Positions 7,776 to 15,359 of a stretch of 64,000 nt of DNA are shown here, in pieces. The DNA comes from Ferdinandcohnia sp036965045 (lineage in GTDB: Bacteria; Bacillota; Bacilli; Bacillales; Bacillaceae_L). Every line of letters begins with the position of its first letter. Within the stretch, counting starts at the first letter, position 1. The notes under the pieces were generated by a model. The model searched no databases. It saw only the letters and a program-made list of their open reading frames with translations, and was not told where the DNA came from. The stretch covers positions 1 through 64,000 of the forward strand of contig NZ_JBALOV010000050.1 in assembly GCF_036965045.1 (NCBI RefSeq), read 5' to 3'. Position numbers and translations under genes: made by a program.

Positions 7776-8426
7776 ATGAAAATTGAGGTTTGGTCGGATT
7801 TTGTCTGTCCGTTCTGTTATGTAGGAAAACGTCGCTTAGAGCATGCACTTGAGCATTTTCCAAATCGTGATCAAGTCGAAGTGGAATTCAAAAGTTTCGA
7901 ATTAGATCCGAATGCAAAGCCATATTCAGGAGAGAGTATCCATGAATTGCTTGCTTCAAAATACGGTACAAGCGTTGAACAGGCAAAGCAAATGAATGAA
8001 AATGTTGGACAGCAAGCTGCAGAAGTCGGGTTAGATTATAATTTTGATAAAATGAAGCATACAAATACATTTGATGCACATCGCCTCGCAAAATATGCAG
8101 CAACGGTGGGGAAAGAAAAAGAAATGACTGAGATTCTCCTTCAATCCTATTTCATAGAAGGAAAACTCATCAGTGACCATGAGGTATTAGCTGATCTTGC
8201 GGAATCTGTAGGTATCGAACGGCAAGCAGTGCTTGATGTGTTGAAAGACGAAAAGAATTATGCAAATGATGTACGAATTGACGAATCAATTGCACAACAA
8301 ATTGGTGTTACCGGTGTTCCATTTTTCGTCATCAATCAAAAATACTCCATTTCTGGTGCGCAGCCAACCTCTACTTTCCTAGGTGCCCTCCAGCAGGTTT
8401 GGAAAGAAGAAAATCCTGAACAGTAA
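7776..8426 (+). CDS. DsbA family oxidoreductase (FrnE-like)
   Basis: A 216-residue cytoplasmic thioredoxin-fold protein. The N-terminal strand MKIEVWSDFVCPFC carries the active-site CPFC (about residues 11-14). An all-helical insertion follows (about 55-160), and the cis-proline loop GVTGVPFFVINQKY is near 180. This order is typical of the FrnE / 2-hydroxychromene-2-carboxylate isomerase-like branch of DsbA proteins. There is no signal peptide. The start has a GAGGTG ribosome binding site. The family is clear; the substrate is unknown. Confidence 0.9.
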   Translation: MKIEVWSDFVCPFCYVGKRRLEHALEHFPNRDQVEVEFKSFELDPNAKPYSGESIHELLASKYGTSVEQAKQMNENVGQQAAEVGLDYNFDKMKHTNTFDAHRLAKYAATVGKEKEMTEILLQSYFIEGKLISDHEVLADLAESVGIERQAVLDVLKDEKNYANDVRIDESIAQQIGVTGVPFFVINQKYSISGAQPTSTFLGALQQVWKEENPEQ

Positions 8427-8741
8427 TCAGGTCTAGTATATCAGAGAAAAGATAAAAAAAGTATGAAGGTGTACAGAGCCAATATGGTTTTGTACTTTTC
8501 TTTTATAGAAAAAAGGATGGTACCAATCACGTTTCCCAGTTGAGATGGACAATCTAATTCTCTTTTTGATAACATGTTCAATGTACTATAGAATGTGTAC
8601 ATTTTGCTGGATCCTTTACCAATTTGAGACAGGATACCCGTGTTACGGCTGTTCTTCATGAACGCAAAGGTGATTTTCAACATCCAAGAAGAAGAACTTA
8701 AGTACTTTAAAAAGAAAGAATAAAAAGGTGAGATCATCCTG
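8427..8741. other. Intergenic region, possible gene remnant
   Basis: Between the DsbA-like gene and the transporter there is no intact frame on the plus strand. Short coding-like fragments switch frame (one ends in VLHERKGDFQHPRRRT), which could be a decayed gene, but nothing is identifiable. The minus-strand frame crossing this region and the transporter start is a shadow. Confidence 0.3.
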
Positions 8742-9629
8742 ATGTTTATATCTTTAGCTATTCTGTGTCTCATTTGGGGATTTAATTTTATTGTTATGAA
8801 ATTGGGAAACGGTGTTTTTCCTCCTGGCGAGTTTGCAGCATGGAGATTTGTCACAGGTTCCATCGTCCTCCTAGCTTTATGTTTCATAAAGAAAATACCA
8901 TTGCCGAGTAAATCCGATTTCAAGTGGTTCGTTTTATGTGGATTACTCCAAACCACTTATTTTAACATCGCAATTCAAATTTCCCTTAACTATATTAGCG
9001 CAGGTCTTACCTCTGTTCTGACTTACAGTATGCCACTTTTTCTATCACTCATGGCGCATAGGTGGATTCCTGGTGAACGGTTAACGGCTAGGAAGACATT
9101 TGGAATTGTGATCGGTATCATGGGGTTATTTCTCGCTATGAATATCCATTTTGGCGGATCCATTTGGATCGTGTTACTAGCACTAAGTTCTGCTATATCT
9201 TGGGCTTTAGCTAGTTTGCTATTTAAATTAAAATTAGAACATTGTGATACCATTCAGTTTACCACTTGGCAAATGACGATTGGGGCGGTAGGTATATTGG
9301 TATACACTCTTTCATTTGAAACTAGTGAACCAAATTGGGGCATCATGCCGGTTATATATATTCTATTTTCTGGAGTTGTTGCCTCAGCCCTTGCTTTTGT
9401 CATGTGGAATCAAATTTTGAGACGTACAGAAGTAAGCAAGGCATCGACTTCTTTATTGATTGTCCCACTTGTCGGTGTTATTTCTGGATACCTTTTTTTG
9501 AATGAAAGTTTAAGCATTATTACGTTAGCGGGGATATTACTTGTCTTAGTAGGGATATGGTTTGTAAATAGTAAAAGTACTCGCGAATCCCTCATGGAAG
9601 AATCGAGTGACTTCAAAAAAGCACTATAA
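8742..9629 (+). CDS. EamA/DMT family transporter
   Basis: A 295-residue protein with ten predicted membrane helices arranged as two EamA repeats. The first begins with FISLAILCLIWGFNFIVMKLG, the second near residue 145 with GSIWIVLLALSSAISWALASLLFK. Motifs such as GEFAAWRF and LNYISAGLTSVLTYSMPLF are typical of the drug/metabolite transporter superfamily. The C-terminus ends in a charged tail. The substrate cannot be told from the sequence. Confidence 0.9.
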   Translation: MFISLAILCLIWGFNFIVMKLGNGVFPPGEFAAWRFVTGSIVLLALCFIKKIPLPSKSDFKWFVLCGLLQTTYFNIAIQISLNYISAGLTSVLTYSMPLFLSLMAHRWIPGERLTARKTFGIVIGIMGLFLAMNIHFGGSIWIVLLALSSAISWALASLLFKLKLEHCDTIQFTTWQMTIGAVGILVYTLSFETSEPNWGIMPVIYILFSGVVASALAFVMWNQILRRTEVSKASTSLLIVPLVGVISGYLFLNESLSIITLAGILLVLVGIWFVNSKSTRESLMEESSDFKKAL

Positions 9630-9672
9630 GGAATACTTAAAGTAAGCATTGAATTTAAAGGAGAATATCATT

Positions 9673-10068
9673 ATGGAAAAAGTCACCCCATTTTTAATGT
9701 TTCAAGAAGGTAACGCGGAGGAAGCGATGAATTTTTATACATCAATTATTGAGGATTCCGAGATTACAAATATTGTTCGGTACGGAGCAAATCAACCAGG
9801 GGACGAAGGGACTGTCATGCATGCAACTTTTACATTAAAAGGGCAAGAGTTCATGGCCATTGATAGCAATATAAAGCATCAGTTTACATTTACACCTTCG
9901 TTTTCAATTTATTTAACCTGCAGTACGGAAGAAGAAATCGATACACTCTATCACAAGTTAAAAGAAGGCGGAGGAGAATTAATGCCTTTAGGTGATTATG
10001 GTTTCAGTAAGAAATTTGGCTGGGTGAATGATCGCTTCGGTGTTTCTTGGCAACTGAATTTAGCATAA
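9673..10068 (+). CDS. VOC family protein (PhnB-like)
   Basis: A 131-residue protein of the vicinal oxygen chelate fold, PhnB / YqcK-like branch: KVTPFLMFQEGNAEEAMNFYTSI at the N-terminus, a central HATFTLKGQEFMAID, then LYHKLKEGGG and FGWVNDRFGVSWQ at the end. Members of this branch are small, poorly characterised proteins once linked to demethylubiquinone methyltransferase. The ATG at 9673 is chosen because AAAGGAG precedes it. A terminator follows. Confidence 0.88.
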   Translation: MEKVTPFLMFQEGNAEEAMNFYTSIIEDSEITNIVRYGANQPGDEGTVMHATFTLKGQEFMAIDSNIKHQFTFTPSFSIYLTCSTEEEIDTLYHKLKEGGGELMPLGDYGFSKKFGWVNDRFGVSWQLNLA

Positions 10069-10079
10069 AATGAGAGCCA

Positions 10080-10113
10080 AAACGCTTAGATGATAAAGTC
10101 TAAGCGCTTTTTG
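10080..10113 (+). terminator. Terminator after the VOC gene
   Basis: AACGCTTAGA pairs with TCTAAGCGC and runs into CTTTTTGG. Confidence 0.75.
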
Positions 10114-10263
10114 GTTACATTTTCTTCTATTTTTTTCTCGAAAAGCGCTATTTGTTGGAGTATAATATAATTTGTTCAAAATGTAGGTTGTGGAACGGTT
10201 GCCTTTTTGTAGAAGTCAAAACTTACATTCTAATTTAAGATACGTTGAAAGCGAGTGTTCAAG

Positions 10264-10983
10264 ATGGGACGTAAATGGAATAATATTAAGGAAAAGAAAG
10301 CTTCCAAGGATGCGAATACAAGTAGAATCTATGCAAAATTTGGACGTGAAATCTATGTAGCAGCAAAACAAGGAGAGCCTGATCCTGAATCAAACCAACA
10401 TTTAAAAGTCGTTCTTGAGCGTGCGAAAACATACAGTGTACCAAAACATATCATTGACCGTGCAATTGAAAAAGCAAAGGGTGGTTCTGAGGAAAGTTAC
10501 GATGAACTGCGCTATGAAGGCTTTGGGCCAAACGGATCCATGGTGATAGTGGATGCCTTAACAAATAACGTCAACCGTACAGCATCAGATGTACGTGCTG
10601 CTTTTGGTAAAAATGGCGGTAACATGGGTGTCAGCGGTTCTGTAGCTTACATGTTTGATGCAACTGCTGTTTTCGGCGTGGAAGGCAAAACGGCTGATGA
10701 AGTTCTGGAACTGTTAATGGAAGCAGATGTAGATGTACGCGACATTCTTGAAGAAGAGGATTCTGTCATCGTGTATGCGGAGCCAGAACAATTCCATGCA
10801 ATCCAAGAAGCTTTTAAAAATGCAGGAATTACTGAGTTTACAGTAGCGGAACTAACCATGCTCGCACAAAACGATGTCACTCTTCCGGACGATGCAAAAG
10901 AAAAGTTTGAAAAAATGATTGATGCTCTAGAAGACCTAGAAGATGTACGTCAGGTATACCACAACGTTGACCTAGGCGAATAA
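10264..10983 (+). CDS. yeeN: YebC/PmpR family protein YeeN
   Basis: A 239-residue protein, the length of B. subtilis YeeN, with near-identical landmarks: MGRKWNNIKEKKASKDANTS at the start, GFGPNGSMVIVDALTNN in domain 2, and QVYHNVDLGE at the end. The family was annotated as transcriptional regulators; other members have more recently been linked to translation of difficult peptide stretches. The ATG at 10264 matches the conserved N-terminus; a GTG nine bases earlier is possible. An imperfect inverted repeat (AATGTAGGTT / AACTTACATT, about 10178-10228) lies upstream. Confidence 0.93.
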   Translation: MGRKWNNIKEKKASKDANTSRIYAKFGREIYVAAKQGEPDPESNQHLKVVLERAKTYSVPKHIIDRAIEKAKGGSEESYDELRYEGFGPNGSMVIVDALTNNVNRTASDVRAAFGKNGGNMGVSGSVAYMFDATAVFGVEGKTADEVLELLMEADVDVRDILEEEDSVIVYAEPEQFHAIQEAFKNAGITEFTVAELTMLAQNDVTLPDDAKEKFEKMIDALEDLEDVRQVYHNVDLGE

Positions 10984-10995
10984 TGAATAAGTACG

Positions 10996-11034
10996 AAGAC
11001 CTTTTGGACAGTGACTTGCCAAAAGGTCTTTTTT
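10996..11034 (+). terminator. Terminator of yeeN
   Basis: AAGACCTTTTGG (10996-11007) and CCAAAAGGTCTT (11019-11030) form a perfect 12-bp stem followed by TTTT. Confidence 0.9.
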
Positions 11035-11117
11035 CATAAATATTTTTCGAACTATGAAACTTTCTGCTTATTAATGCGTATTTGTCTACTATAGATACCT
11101 TAAAAAGGGGGAAGTTT

Positions 11118-11504
11118 ATGTATCCAGGTGATGCGGTCTTCAATGCTATCCCAATTTTTGTGATGATTATGTTTATTGTTGTGATTGGACTGATTATTTT
11201 TAATATGGGAAAGGGAATTAGTCAGTGGAAAAAGAATGAAGATTCACCTAAACTTAGTGTTCCTGCACTCGTAAAAACAAAGCGGACACATGTTAGCAGA
11301 CATACCCATCATCATACAGAACCACATCACCACGACCATGTCACATCATCCACTAGTTACTATGTGACATTTGAATTTGAGAGTGGGGATCGTTCAGAAT
11401 TTAAGGTTTCTGGTGGTGAATATGGTCAACTTGCTGAAGGGGATATGGGGAAACTTACATTTCAAGGAACGCGATATTTAGGGTTTGAAAGAATGAGAAA
11501 TTAA
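11118..11504 (+). CDS. DUF2500 family membrane protein
   Basis: A 128-residue protein with one N-terminal membrane helix (IFVMIMFIVVIGLIIFNM), a basic stretch, a His-rich segment (THHHTEPHHHDH, about residues 62-73) and a C-terminal beta domain (YYVTFEFESGDRSEFKVSG, LAEGDMGKLTFQGTRYLGF). This is the DUF2500 layout, function unknown. The start follows AAAAAGGGGGAAG. The histidine run may bind metal, but that is a guess. Confidence 0.82.
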   Translation: MYPGDAVFNAIPIFVMIMFIVVIGLIIFNMGKGISQWKKNEDSPKLSVPALVKTKRTHVSRHTHHHTEPHHHDHVTSSTSYYVTFEFESGDRSEFKVSGGEYGQLAEGDMGKLTFQGTRYLGFERMRN

Positions 11505-11557
11505 AGGATTCTGTCAATTTTTCTAGAATTATAGGGTAAAGAGGAGGGGGTTCATTA

Positions 11558-13141
11558 ATGTCAATACAACAATTTTTAGAGGAGCAAAATAAAGCAATTC
11601 GAGAATTACATATAAATAGTGCAGAAGCTTCATGGATGGCAGCGACCACTGGGGAGGACGAGTGGAATGCGAAATCAGCAGAAGCGGACACCGCATATAG
11701 TGTTTACTTTTCAGATGCGGAACGCTTCGAACAGGTGAAAAAATACATAGACCAAACGGAGGATCCTGTCCAAAAACGCCAGCTTGTGCTTTTATATTCA
11801 AACATGCTTGAAAACCAACTTTCAGAAGATAAGTTAAAGGAAATGGTTCAGTTATCAACGGAATTAGTGGGTGTGTTTAACACATTCCGCGCGACATTGA
11901 ATGGAAAGCAAGTATCAGAAAACGATGTGCGTCAAATTTTAATTAAAAGCAATGACCTTGAACTAAGAGAACAAGCGTGGCATGCAAGTAAGCAAATCGC
12001 AAAAGAAGTCGAAGAAAAATTATTAATACTTGTGAAAAAGCGAAATGAGGCAGCTCGTTCATTAGGCTTTGATAACTTCCATCAAATGAGCTTTGCATCA
12101 CAGGAGCTTGACCGTGAAGAAATCTTTTCGATTTTTACAAAGTTAAAGGAACTCTCCGATGAGCCATTCCGTCAGGTGAAAGGGGAAATGGATGAAGAGC
12201 TTGCAGAACGATTTGGAATTAAGGTCGAGAACCTTCGTCCATGGCATTATGCGGATCCATTTTTCCAAGAGGCACCCCCATTAAAAGAATTAGACTTAGA
12301 TCCCTTTTATGATGGGAAAAATCTGGAGGAATTATCAGCAGCGACCTTCGCTAAAATGGGGATGGATATTACAGATATGCTTCAAAAAAGCGATTTATAT
12401 CCAAGAGAGAAGAAAAATCAACATGCATTCTGTACCGATATTGACCGCGAGGGGGATGTGCGCGTTTTAAGCAATAATTTGCCTTCTGATTATTGGTCCA
12501 ATACGATGCTTCACGAATACGGGCATGCAGTCTATTTTAAATATATCGATCGTAGTCTACCATTCTTATTGCGCAGCCCGGCTCATACATTAACAACCGA
12601 AGCAATTGCGATGTTATATGGTCGTTTCGGCAAAAATCCTGAGTGGCTTCAGCAATTTTTAGGATTGGACAAAGAGAAGGTGGATGAAATAAAGCCACTT
12701 ATTGATAAATCTTTACGCCGTCAAATGCTGATCGCGGGGCGTTGGATTATGACGTTTGTGTTCTTTGAACGCGAGCTTTATGAAAATCCTGATCAAGATT
12801 TGAATCGTTTATGGTGGAAACTAGTTAGCGAGGTTCAATATTTGACACCACCTGAAAACCAGGATTATCCACATTGGGCTGCGAAGATTCACTTTACGTT
12901 GGTTCCAGTGTATTATCAAAACTATTTGCTTGGTGAACTCACAACTTCCCAGCTTCAGCGCTATATTGAGAAGAACATCTCAACTGATCTCTTTACAGAA
13001 AAAGTGGGAGAATTCCTGTTGAATGAATTCTTTAAGCCTGGCGCGTTATATAATTGGAATGAAAAAATTGAAAGAGCCACTGGAGAGAAATTAAATCCAC
13101 AGCATTTCGTTGATCAATTTGTTGCAGTGAATACAAAGTGA
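11558..13141 (+). CDS. M2 family metallopeptidase
   Basis: A 527-residue zinc peptidase of the angiotensin-converting-enzyme-like M2 family. The zinc motif is LHEYGHAVYF near residue 323 (HExxH), with the downstream glutamate in TTEAIAMLYGRF about 25 residues later. The protein is almost entirely alpha-helical, as in M2/M3 peptidases, and has no signal peptide, so it should act on peptides in the cytoplasm. The ribosome binding site AGGAGGGGG is strong. A terminator follows. Confidence 0.88.
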   Translation: MSIQQFLEEQNKAIRELHINSAEASWMAATTGEDEWNAKSAEADTAYSVYFSDAERFEQVKKYIDQTEDPVQKRQLVLLYSNMLENQLSEDKLKEMVQLSTELVGVFNTFRATLNGKQVSENDVRQILIKSNDLELREQAWHASKQIAKEVEEKLLILVKKRNEAARSLGFDNFHQMSFASQELDREEIFSIFTKLKELSDEPFRQVKGEMDEELAERFGIKVENLRPWHYADPFFQEAPPLKELDLDPFYDGKNLEELSAATFAKMGMDITDMLQKSDLYPREKKNQHAFCTDIDREGDVRVLSNNLPSDYWSNTMLHEYGHAVYFKYIDRSLPFLLRSPAHTLTTEAIAMLYGRFGKNPEWLQQFLGLDKEKVDEIKPLIDKSLRRQMLIAGRWIMTFVFFERELYENPDQDLNRLWWKLVSEVQYLTPPENQDYPHWAAKIHFTLVPVYYQNYLLGELTTSQLQRYIEKNISTDLFTEKVGEFLLNEFFKPGALYNWNEKIERATGEKLNPQHFVDQFVAVNTK

Positions 13142-13147
13142 AACTTC

Positions 13148-13179
13148 TTCATTGGGGGCATTCACCCCCAATGAATTTT
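13148..13179 (+). terminator. Terminator after the M2 peptidase
   Basis: TTCATTGGGGG and CCCCCAATGAA form a perfect 11-bp stem with loop CATTCA, then TTTTC. Confidence 0.85.
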
Positions 13180-13273
13180 CATTATACGAAACGATTTTTA
13201 CTAACAGTTAAAGACACATGTAGTGAATTAAAAACATAATTTATCTCGAGATAGTCGTTAGGGAGATTATAAA

Positions 13274-13525
13274 GTGAGTGAAATAGATAAAAGAAATCGA
13301 TTAAGCGATGAACCATTTACTTATCAAATTACGAAAAGCGGAATGGTACTGGTCTATTATTCAGGAAAGCAAATCAAAATAATAAAGGGTAAGGAGGCTG
13401 AAAGACTACTAGCAAAGATTAAAGAAGTTGAAGATGATAAAACAAAAATACAGTTATTGCTTGCTAAAGTTACGGGAAACTTTAAACGCGGAAACGAAAA
13501 GTTCGGTAAAAATAGCAAAAAGTAA
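13274..13525 (+). CDS. Small conserved-looking protein, function unknown
   Basis: An 83-residue basic protein with a GTG start behind AGGGAG. The N-terminal half looks like a small beta unit (SDEPFTYQITKSGMVLVYYSG), followed by a helix rich in Lys and Glu (KEAERLLAKIKEVEDDKTKIQ) and a Lys/Gly/Asn-rich tail (TGNFKRGNEKFGKNSKK). Codon use matches the neighbours. I have an impression of similar small hypothetical proteins in Bacillaceae but cannot name the family. Confidence 0.65.
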   Translation: MSEIDKRNRLSDEPFTYQITKSGMVLVYYSGKQIKIIKGKEAERLLAKIKEVEDDKTKIQLLLAKVTGNFKRGNEKFGKNSKK

Positions 13526-13528
13526 ATG

Positions 13529-13556
13529 AAGCCTCAACAAGCGTTAAGGCTTTTTT
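13529..13556 (+). terminator. Terminator after the 83-residue protein gene
   Basis: AAGCCT and AGGCTT form a stem with a loop of about 12 bases, then TTTTT. Confidence 0.6.
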
Positions 13557-13620
13557 GACTTAGGTTGTGAAAGTTAAGACTGAGCTTTCTTCCCATGTTA
13601 CAATCAAAAGGAGGGTGTAG

Positions 13621-13770
13621 ATGTTCTCTTTTTTTGGTGCGAAATGTGCAATTTGTAAACGAAAAATAAAGCCTCTGCGAAAGTATGTTGATGATAAAGG
13701 GAATACAATTAAGGTGTGCAATCCATGCTCGGAATACGCCGAAAGACGTGCATACAAAATCAGAAGGTAA
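13621..13770 (+). CDS. Zinc-ribbon microprotein (CxxC...CxxC)
   Basis: A 49-residue frame follows an excellent ribosome binding site (AAAAGGAGGGTG). The protein starts MFSFFGAKCAICKRKIKP, has a short beta-like KYVDDKGNTIKV segment and the second pair CNPC (cysteines 9, 12, 33 and 36), then a basic tail (ERRAYKIRR). Two CxxC knuckles about 20 residues apart are typical of zinc ribbons that bind nucleic acid or protein. It sits 17 bases before a small HTH gene on the same strand, probably co-transcribed. The function is unknown. Confidence 0.8.
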   Translation: MFSFFGAKCAICKRKIKPLRKYVDDKGNTIKVCNPCSEYAERRAYKIRR

Positions 13771-13786
13771 AGAAGGATGAAGTAGG

Positions 13787-14017
13787 TTGTACTTAACAGT
13801 TAAAGAAACAGCAGAATATTTATCAATTCCAGAAGAACTAGTGAAAAAACTTATTCAAGAAAAAAAGGTGCGTGCCCTTTTTGATGGCGAACAGTACCTC
13901 TTGAATAAAGACCAATTTAATACAACGGTTGAACAAATTGAAAAATACAAAAAGCTTTACGAAGAATGGCTCAACGAACCTATTCCCGAGGATATCGACG
14001 TAAAAGACGAGGATTGA
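13787..14017 (+). CDS. Small excisionase/MerR-like HTH protein
   Basis: A 76-residue protein beginning YLTVKETAEYLSIPEELVKKLI, then QEKKVRALFDGEQYLLNKDQFN: the winged-helix DNA-binding unit of the excisionase family (HTH_17-like). A charged helix follows (EQIEKYKKLYEEWL) and an acidic tail. The TTG start lies behind AAGGATGAAG. It follows the zinc-ribbon microprotein by 17 bases. No integrase or phage gene is nearby, so it is more likely a small chromosomal DNA-binding protein than a true excisionase. Confidence 0.75.
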   Translation: MYLTVKETAEYLSIPEELVKKLIQEKKVRALFDGEQYLLNKDQFNTTVEQIEKYKKLYEEWLNEPIPEDIDVKDED

Positions 14018-14059
14018 GTTTGAGTCATAGGGATAGGTTCCGCTTCCCACCATGTTGAC

Positions 14060-14083
14060 AAAAAGGGACAGTACGACTGTCCC
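14060..14083 (-). terminator. Terminator of the hydroxyacid dehydrogenase gene
   Basis: On the minus strand GGGACAGT / ACTGTCCC (14065-14083) form an eight-base-pair stem touching the stop codon, followed by TTTTTG. Confidence 0.75.
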
Positions 14084-15039
14084 TAATATCCCTTTTTATA
14101 ATCCACAACATTTTTCGGTAGGACCCCACCTTGGGCATAGCTCTTCAGATTGGGAATAAAGATATCTTCAATGACACGCTTTGTGTAATGCTCCGTTGAA
14201 CCAGATGTATGTGGTGTCACAATGACGTTTTCGAAAGTCCACAAAGGGCTGTCTTGATCTAACGGCTCTTTTGTAAACACATCCAACCCAGCCCCGGCAA
14301 TCTCACCCGAACGAAGTGCCTCAATCAATTCATCCTCAACCACAATCTCACCGCGTCCAATATTAATGAAAAATGCTGATGACTTCATTTGCTTAAATTC
14401 GCTTGCTCCAAATAAATGATGAGTTTCATTTGTCAGAGGTAAAGTTATAACCACGTAATCACATCTTGGCAATACATCAGATAATTGGTCTGTTGTATAC
14501 ATTTCATCGACGAATTCCTCTTCACGTCCTGAATGGCGAATGCCAAGGACAGTCATTCCAAAAGCTTTTGCAATCTTAGCCGTTTCCTTTCCGATGTGAC
14601 CTACCCCTATAATACCAATCGTTTTTTCATGAATCTCAAGCTTCATATCGGCATGATGCCATTTTTTCTCCTGCTGATTCCGTACATATGTATGAATTTT
14701 TCTCGTTAAACCTAACATCAATGCAAAGATCGTTTCTGAAATCGGAAAAGCATGGACTCCATTTGCACTTGTAAGCAGAATTTGTTTTCTCTCCATCTCT
14801 GGAAGAGGCATGCTATTAACTCCCGCACTCCAGCTTTGCAGCCAACGAAGCTTTGAATCATTATTGATGCAATGCTCCGCAATCTCCTTTTTCCAACCAA
14901 CAATCACTTCAGCATCTTGTAAATGATCCAACCAAACAGATGAATCACGCCCAGCAACAATCTCCCAGTCAGGAATAATTGCTTGAATTTGTTCTAGATG
15001 TAATTGCTCAATATTTTGCGTAATAACTAGCTTTGACAT
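14083..15039 (-). CDS. D-2-hydroxyacid dehydrogenase
   Basis: A 318-residue NAD(P)-dependent dehydrogenase. The Rossmann motif is TIGIIGVGHIGKETAK (about residues 140-155). The catalytic trio is visible: Arg in FFINIGRGEIV, Glu in FTKEPLD and His in TPHTSGST. It should interconvert 2-oxo acids and D-2-hydroxyacids; the substrate is not evident. The gene is divergent from the catabolic island that begins at 15.2 kb. Confidence 0.9.
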   Translation of the reverse strand: MSKLVITQNIEQLHLEQIQAIIPDWEIVAGRDSSVWLDHLQDAEVIVGWKKEIAEHCINNDSKLRWLQSWSAGVNSMPLPEMERKQILLTSANGVHAFPISETIFALMLGLTRKIHTYVRNQQEKKWHHADMKLEIHEKTIGIIGVGHIGKETAKIAKAFGMTVLGIRHSGREEEFVDEMYTTDQLSDVLPRCDYVVITLPLTNETHHLFGASEFKQMKSSAFFINIGRGEIVVEDELIEALRSGEIAGAGLDVFTKEPLDQDSPLWTFENVIVTPHTSGSTEHYTKRVIEDIFIPNLKSYAQGGVLPKNVVDYKKGY

Positions 15040-15211
15040 GGTGTTCCCCCAATCCTAGAATTAATTTAATCTTATAGTAATACAGACTAGCTTGCTATAC
15101 CAGTCGAACATGGTGAACTTTTTCCAAGTACCAATCTAAACAGTCAAGTACGTGTTTTATTCAAAGCTATTAATAAAAAGTCTATGTATTTAGTTATATC
15201 TTACATAATTA

Positions 15212-15240
15212 TTGAAATTTTCCTAATAAATAAATATAAT
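15212..15240 (+). promoter_or_regulatory. Promoter of leader A and the transporter operon
   Basis: A -35 TTGAAA (15212-15217), a 17-base spacer and a perfect -10 TATAAT (15235-15240) predict transcription from about 15247. Confidence 0.75.
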
Positions 15241-15246
15241 AAGTGT

Positions 15247-15336
15247 ATATTATTTGGGTGATTATTGGGAAGGCTCTAATAAAGCCTTGTCTTATAGTAA
15301 AAACTCAGTTCCACGCTAGGGGACTGAGTTTTTTTA
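15247..15336 (+). ncRNA. Leader RNA A: hairpin plus terminator before the transporter gene
   Basis: The predicted transcript begins with an outer helix TTATT (15262-15266) / AGTAA (15296-15300) enclosing a GGG-started hairpin (AGGCT 15271-15275 / AGCCT 15283-15287). A terminator follows: AACTCAGTTCC (15302-15312) / GGGACTGAGTT (15320-15330) with a T run. Because the preceding gene is on the other strand, this terminator can only act on the leader of the downstream gene, the layout of an attenuator or riboswitch. Similar elements are at 17875 and 24161. No known riboswitch class is recognised. Confidence 0.55.
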
Positions 15337-15359
15337 GTGCCCAGAGAAAGGAGTAAAGT

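Noticed and set aside
8441..8956. 171-codon minus-strand frame overlapping the EamA transporter start
   Set aside because: Its right half is antisense to a clear transporter gene, and its left half lacks gene-like composition.
13787..14017. Prophage or integrative element marked by an excisionase
   Set aside because: No integrase, attachment-site repeat or phage gene is found around the small HTH gene.
15247..15336. T-box leader before the transporter gene
   Set aside because: No T-box consensus (no AGGGTGG-type antiterminator element) and the leader is far too short.
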